Source: JACRFW01 sp964531745
Lineage (GTDB): Bacteria; Patescibacteriota; Patescibacteriia; Magasanikbacterales; GWA2-37-8
Length of the DNA stretch: 5,069 nucleotides
Assembly (NCBI GenBank): GCA_964531745.1
Contig: CAZHFX010000036.1
Coordinates: 1-5,069, forward strand
Reading direction: 5' to 3'
Shown here piece by piece: positions 4,831 to 5,069 of this stretch (the first letter of the stretch is position 1; each line of letters begins with the position of its first letter). The translations under genes and the position numbers were made by a program. The notes under the pieces are model-generated. The model did no database searches and was not told where the DNA came from. It worked only from the letters and a program-made list of their open reading frames with translations.

Positions 4831-4919
4831 GGAAGGATCGCATAGCTGGTCTAGTGCGCACGCTTGGAAAGCGTGTATACCGAAAGGTATCGAGGGTTCG
4901 AATCCCTCTCCTTCCGCCA
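4831..4919 (+). tRNA. tRNA-Ser(GGA), CCA encoded
   Basis: A complete class II tRNA that decodes UCC (and UCU by wobble). The acceptor stem is GGAAGGA (4831-4837) with TCCTTCC (4909-4915), discriminator G4916 as serine tRNAs need, and encoded CCA (4917-4919). The D-stem is GCA/TGC (4840-4842, 4855-4857). The anticodon stem is CACGC/GCGTG, with loop TTGGAAA (4864-4870) and anticodon GGA (4866-4868). The long variable arm pairs ATACC with GGTAT around a GAAA loop (4877-4890), and the T-arm is GAGGG-TTCGAAT-CCCTC (4892-4908). All stems pair perfectly, so it should be functional. It begins five bases after the nuclease stop, and no convincing promoter of its own was seen. It may be transcribed with the nuclease and processed from that RNA. 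Confidence 0.97.
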
Positions 4920-4950
4920 ATTTTCAGAATTCGGATTTTGGGCGATTTCT

Positions 4951-4979
4951 GCCTCGCCCCGCCAAAGGCGGGGCTCGGC
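4951..4979. repeat. Strong GC hairpin downstream of tRNA-Ser
   Basis: A perfect eight-pair stem GCCCCGCC (4956-4963) and GGCGGGGC (4967-4974) with an AAA loop, extended by a GCC/GGC stem after two mismatches. The CCCCGC...GCGGGG arms and three-base loop resemble the hairpins at 4467-4481 and 4517-4531, suggesting one REP-like family. No T-run follows on either strand, so it is not a standard intrinsic terminator, though it may help define the 3' end of the tRNA transcript. Confidence 0.65.
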
Positions 4980-5069
4980 TTCGGCAAGGATTTTGAAGGG
5001 ATTTTTGAAATCCAAAAACAATTTCTGCCCGCTCAAACGAAAGTTCGAACCAATCTTTTTTAGAAAATC
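4980..5069. other. AT-rich tail with no recognised gene
   Basis: Open frames here on both strands are continuations of tRNA-overlapping shadows and show no protein-family resemblance. The stretch contains a small hairpin GGATTT-TTG-AAATCC (4999-5013), the palindrome GTTCGAAC (5043-5050) and a run of six T (5056-5061). None of these combine into a clear terminator or RNA gene. Confidence 0.5.

Larger units (their letters stand above)
4452..4866 (+). mobile_element. Candidate GIY-YIG cassette inserted in a tRNA-Ser gene
   Basis: The unit is bounded by direct copies of the tRNA-Ser 5' half: 4452-4516 on the left (interrupted by hairpins) and 4831-4866 on the right (part of the intact tRNA). Between them lie a GC hairpin block and a GIY-YIG gene, with almost no spare sequence. 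In the proposed model the left copy is the original 5' half, the cassette entered after anticodon base 34, and its right end restored a complete tRNA. Elements that enter tRNA genes by integrase usually replace the 3' half; here it is the 5' half, and there is no integrase. A simple local duplication is the main alternative. Confidence 0.45.

Noticed and set aside
4802..5036. Minus-strand open frames across the tRNA region
   Set aside because: They translate the antisense of tRNA-Ser (for example RGIRTLDTFRYTRF and RDSNPRY), a well-known source of false protein predictions. There is no ribosome binding site or domain.
5043..5050. T-arm-like GTTCGAAC suggesting another tRNA
   Set aside because: No acceptor, anticodon or variable arm could be built around it on either strand; it is an isolated palindrome.
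4680..5063. Plus-strand frame running through the nuclease end and the tRNA
   Set aside because: It overlaps the GIY-YIG gene in another frame and then reads through a functional tRNA; it has no recognisable protein features.

Overview
This window looks like part of a compact bacterial genome, most likely Candidate Phyla Radiation (Patescibacteria, Parcubacteria-like). That placement is inferred from gene style, not from a marker gene. The inferred signs are tightly packed genes, weak or oddly placed Shine-Dalgarno sites, a gatC-gatA pair, a tandem LOG-family protein, an unusual Lgt and a very small GIY-YIG nuclease. UGA, UAG and UAA are all used as stops and no gene reads through UGA, so the standard bacterial code applies.

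Layout. Bases 1-272 (minus strand) carry the 5' part of an RpiB/LacAB-type sugar-phosphate isomerase, cut by the window edge. It is markedly richer in G+C and arginine than the rest. Bases 273-454 are a divergent intergenic region with a good sigma70-type promoter facing right and a weaker one facing left. A rightward cluster follows: gatC (455-745), gatA (756-2192), a two-domain LOG-family protein (2238-3611) and lgt (3630-4466). The gaps are 10, 45 and 18 bases, so one operon driven from about base 393 is plausible. The first two genes make the C and A subunits of tRNA-dependent amidotransferase, and lgt makes the lipoprotein diacylglyceryl transferase. No functional link between these and the LOG protein is visible.

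The most unusual part is 4452-4919. An intact class II tRNA-Ser(GGA) lies at 4831-4919. Its first 36 bases, up to the first anticodon base, are also present about 380 bases upstream at 4452-4516. There they are split by a 29-base hairpin insert in the D-loop, and they end at a second block of GC-rich hairpins. A small GIY-YIG nuclease gene (4574-4825) lies between the two copies and stops 5 bases before the intact tRNA. The upstream tRNA piece also supplies the last five codons and the stop of lgt. The simplest reading is a small nuclease cassette that entered a tRNA-Ser gene at the anticodon loop and rebuilt the tRNA with its own copy of the 5' half. This is inference; the duplication and its boundaries are directly visible.

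Bases 4920-5069 hold a strong GC hairpin and AT-rich sequence, with no gene I can support.
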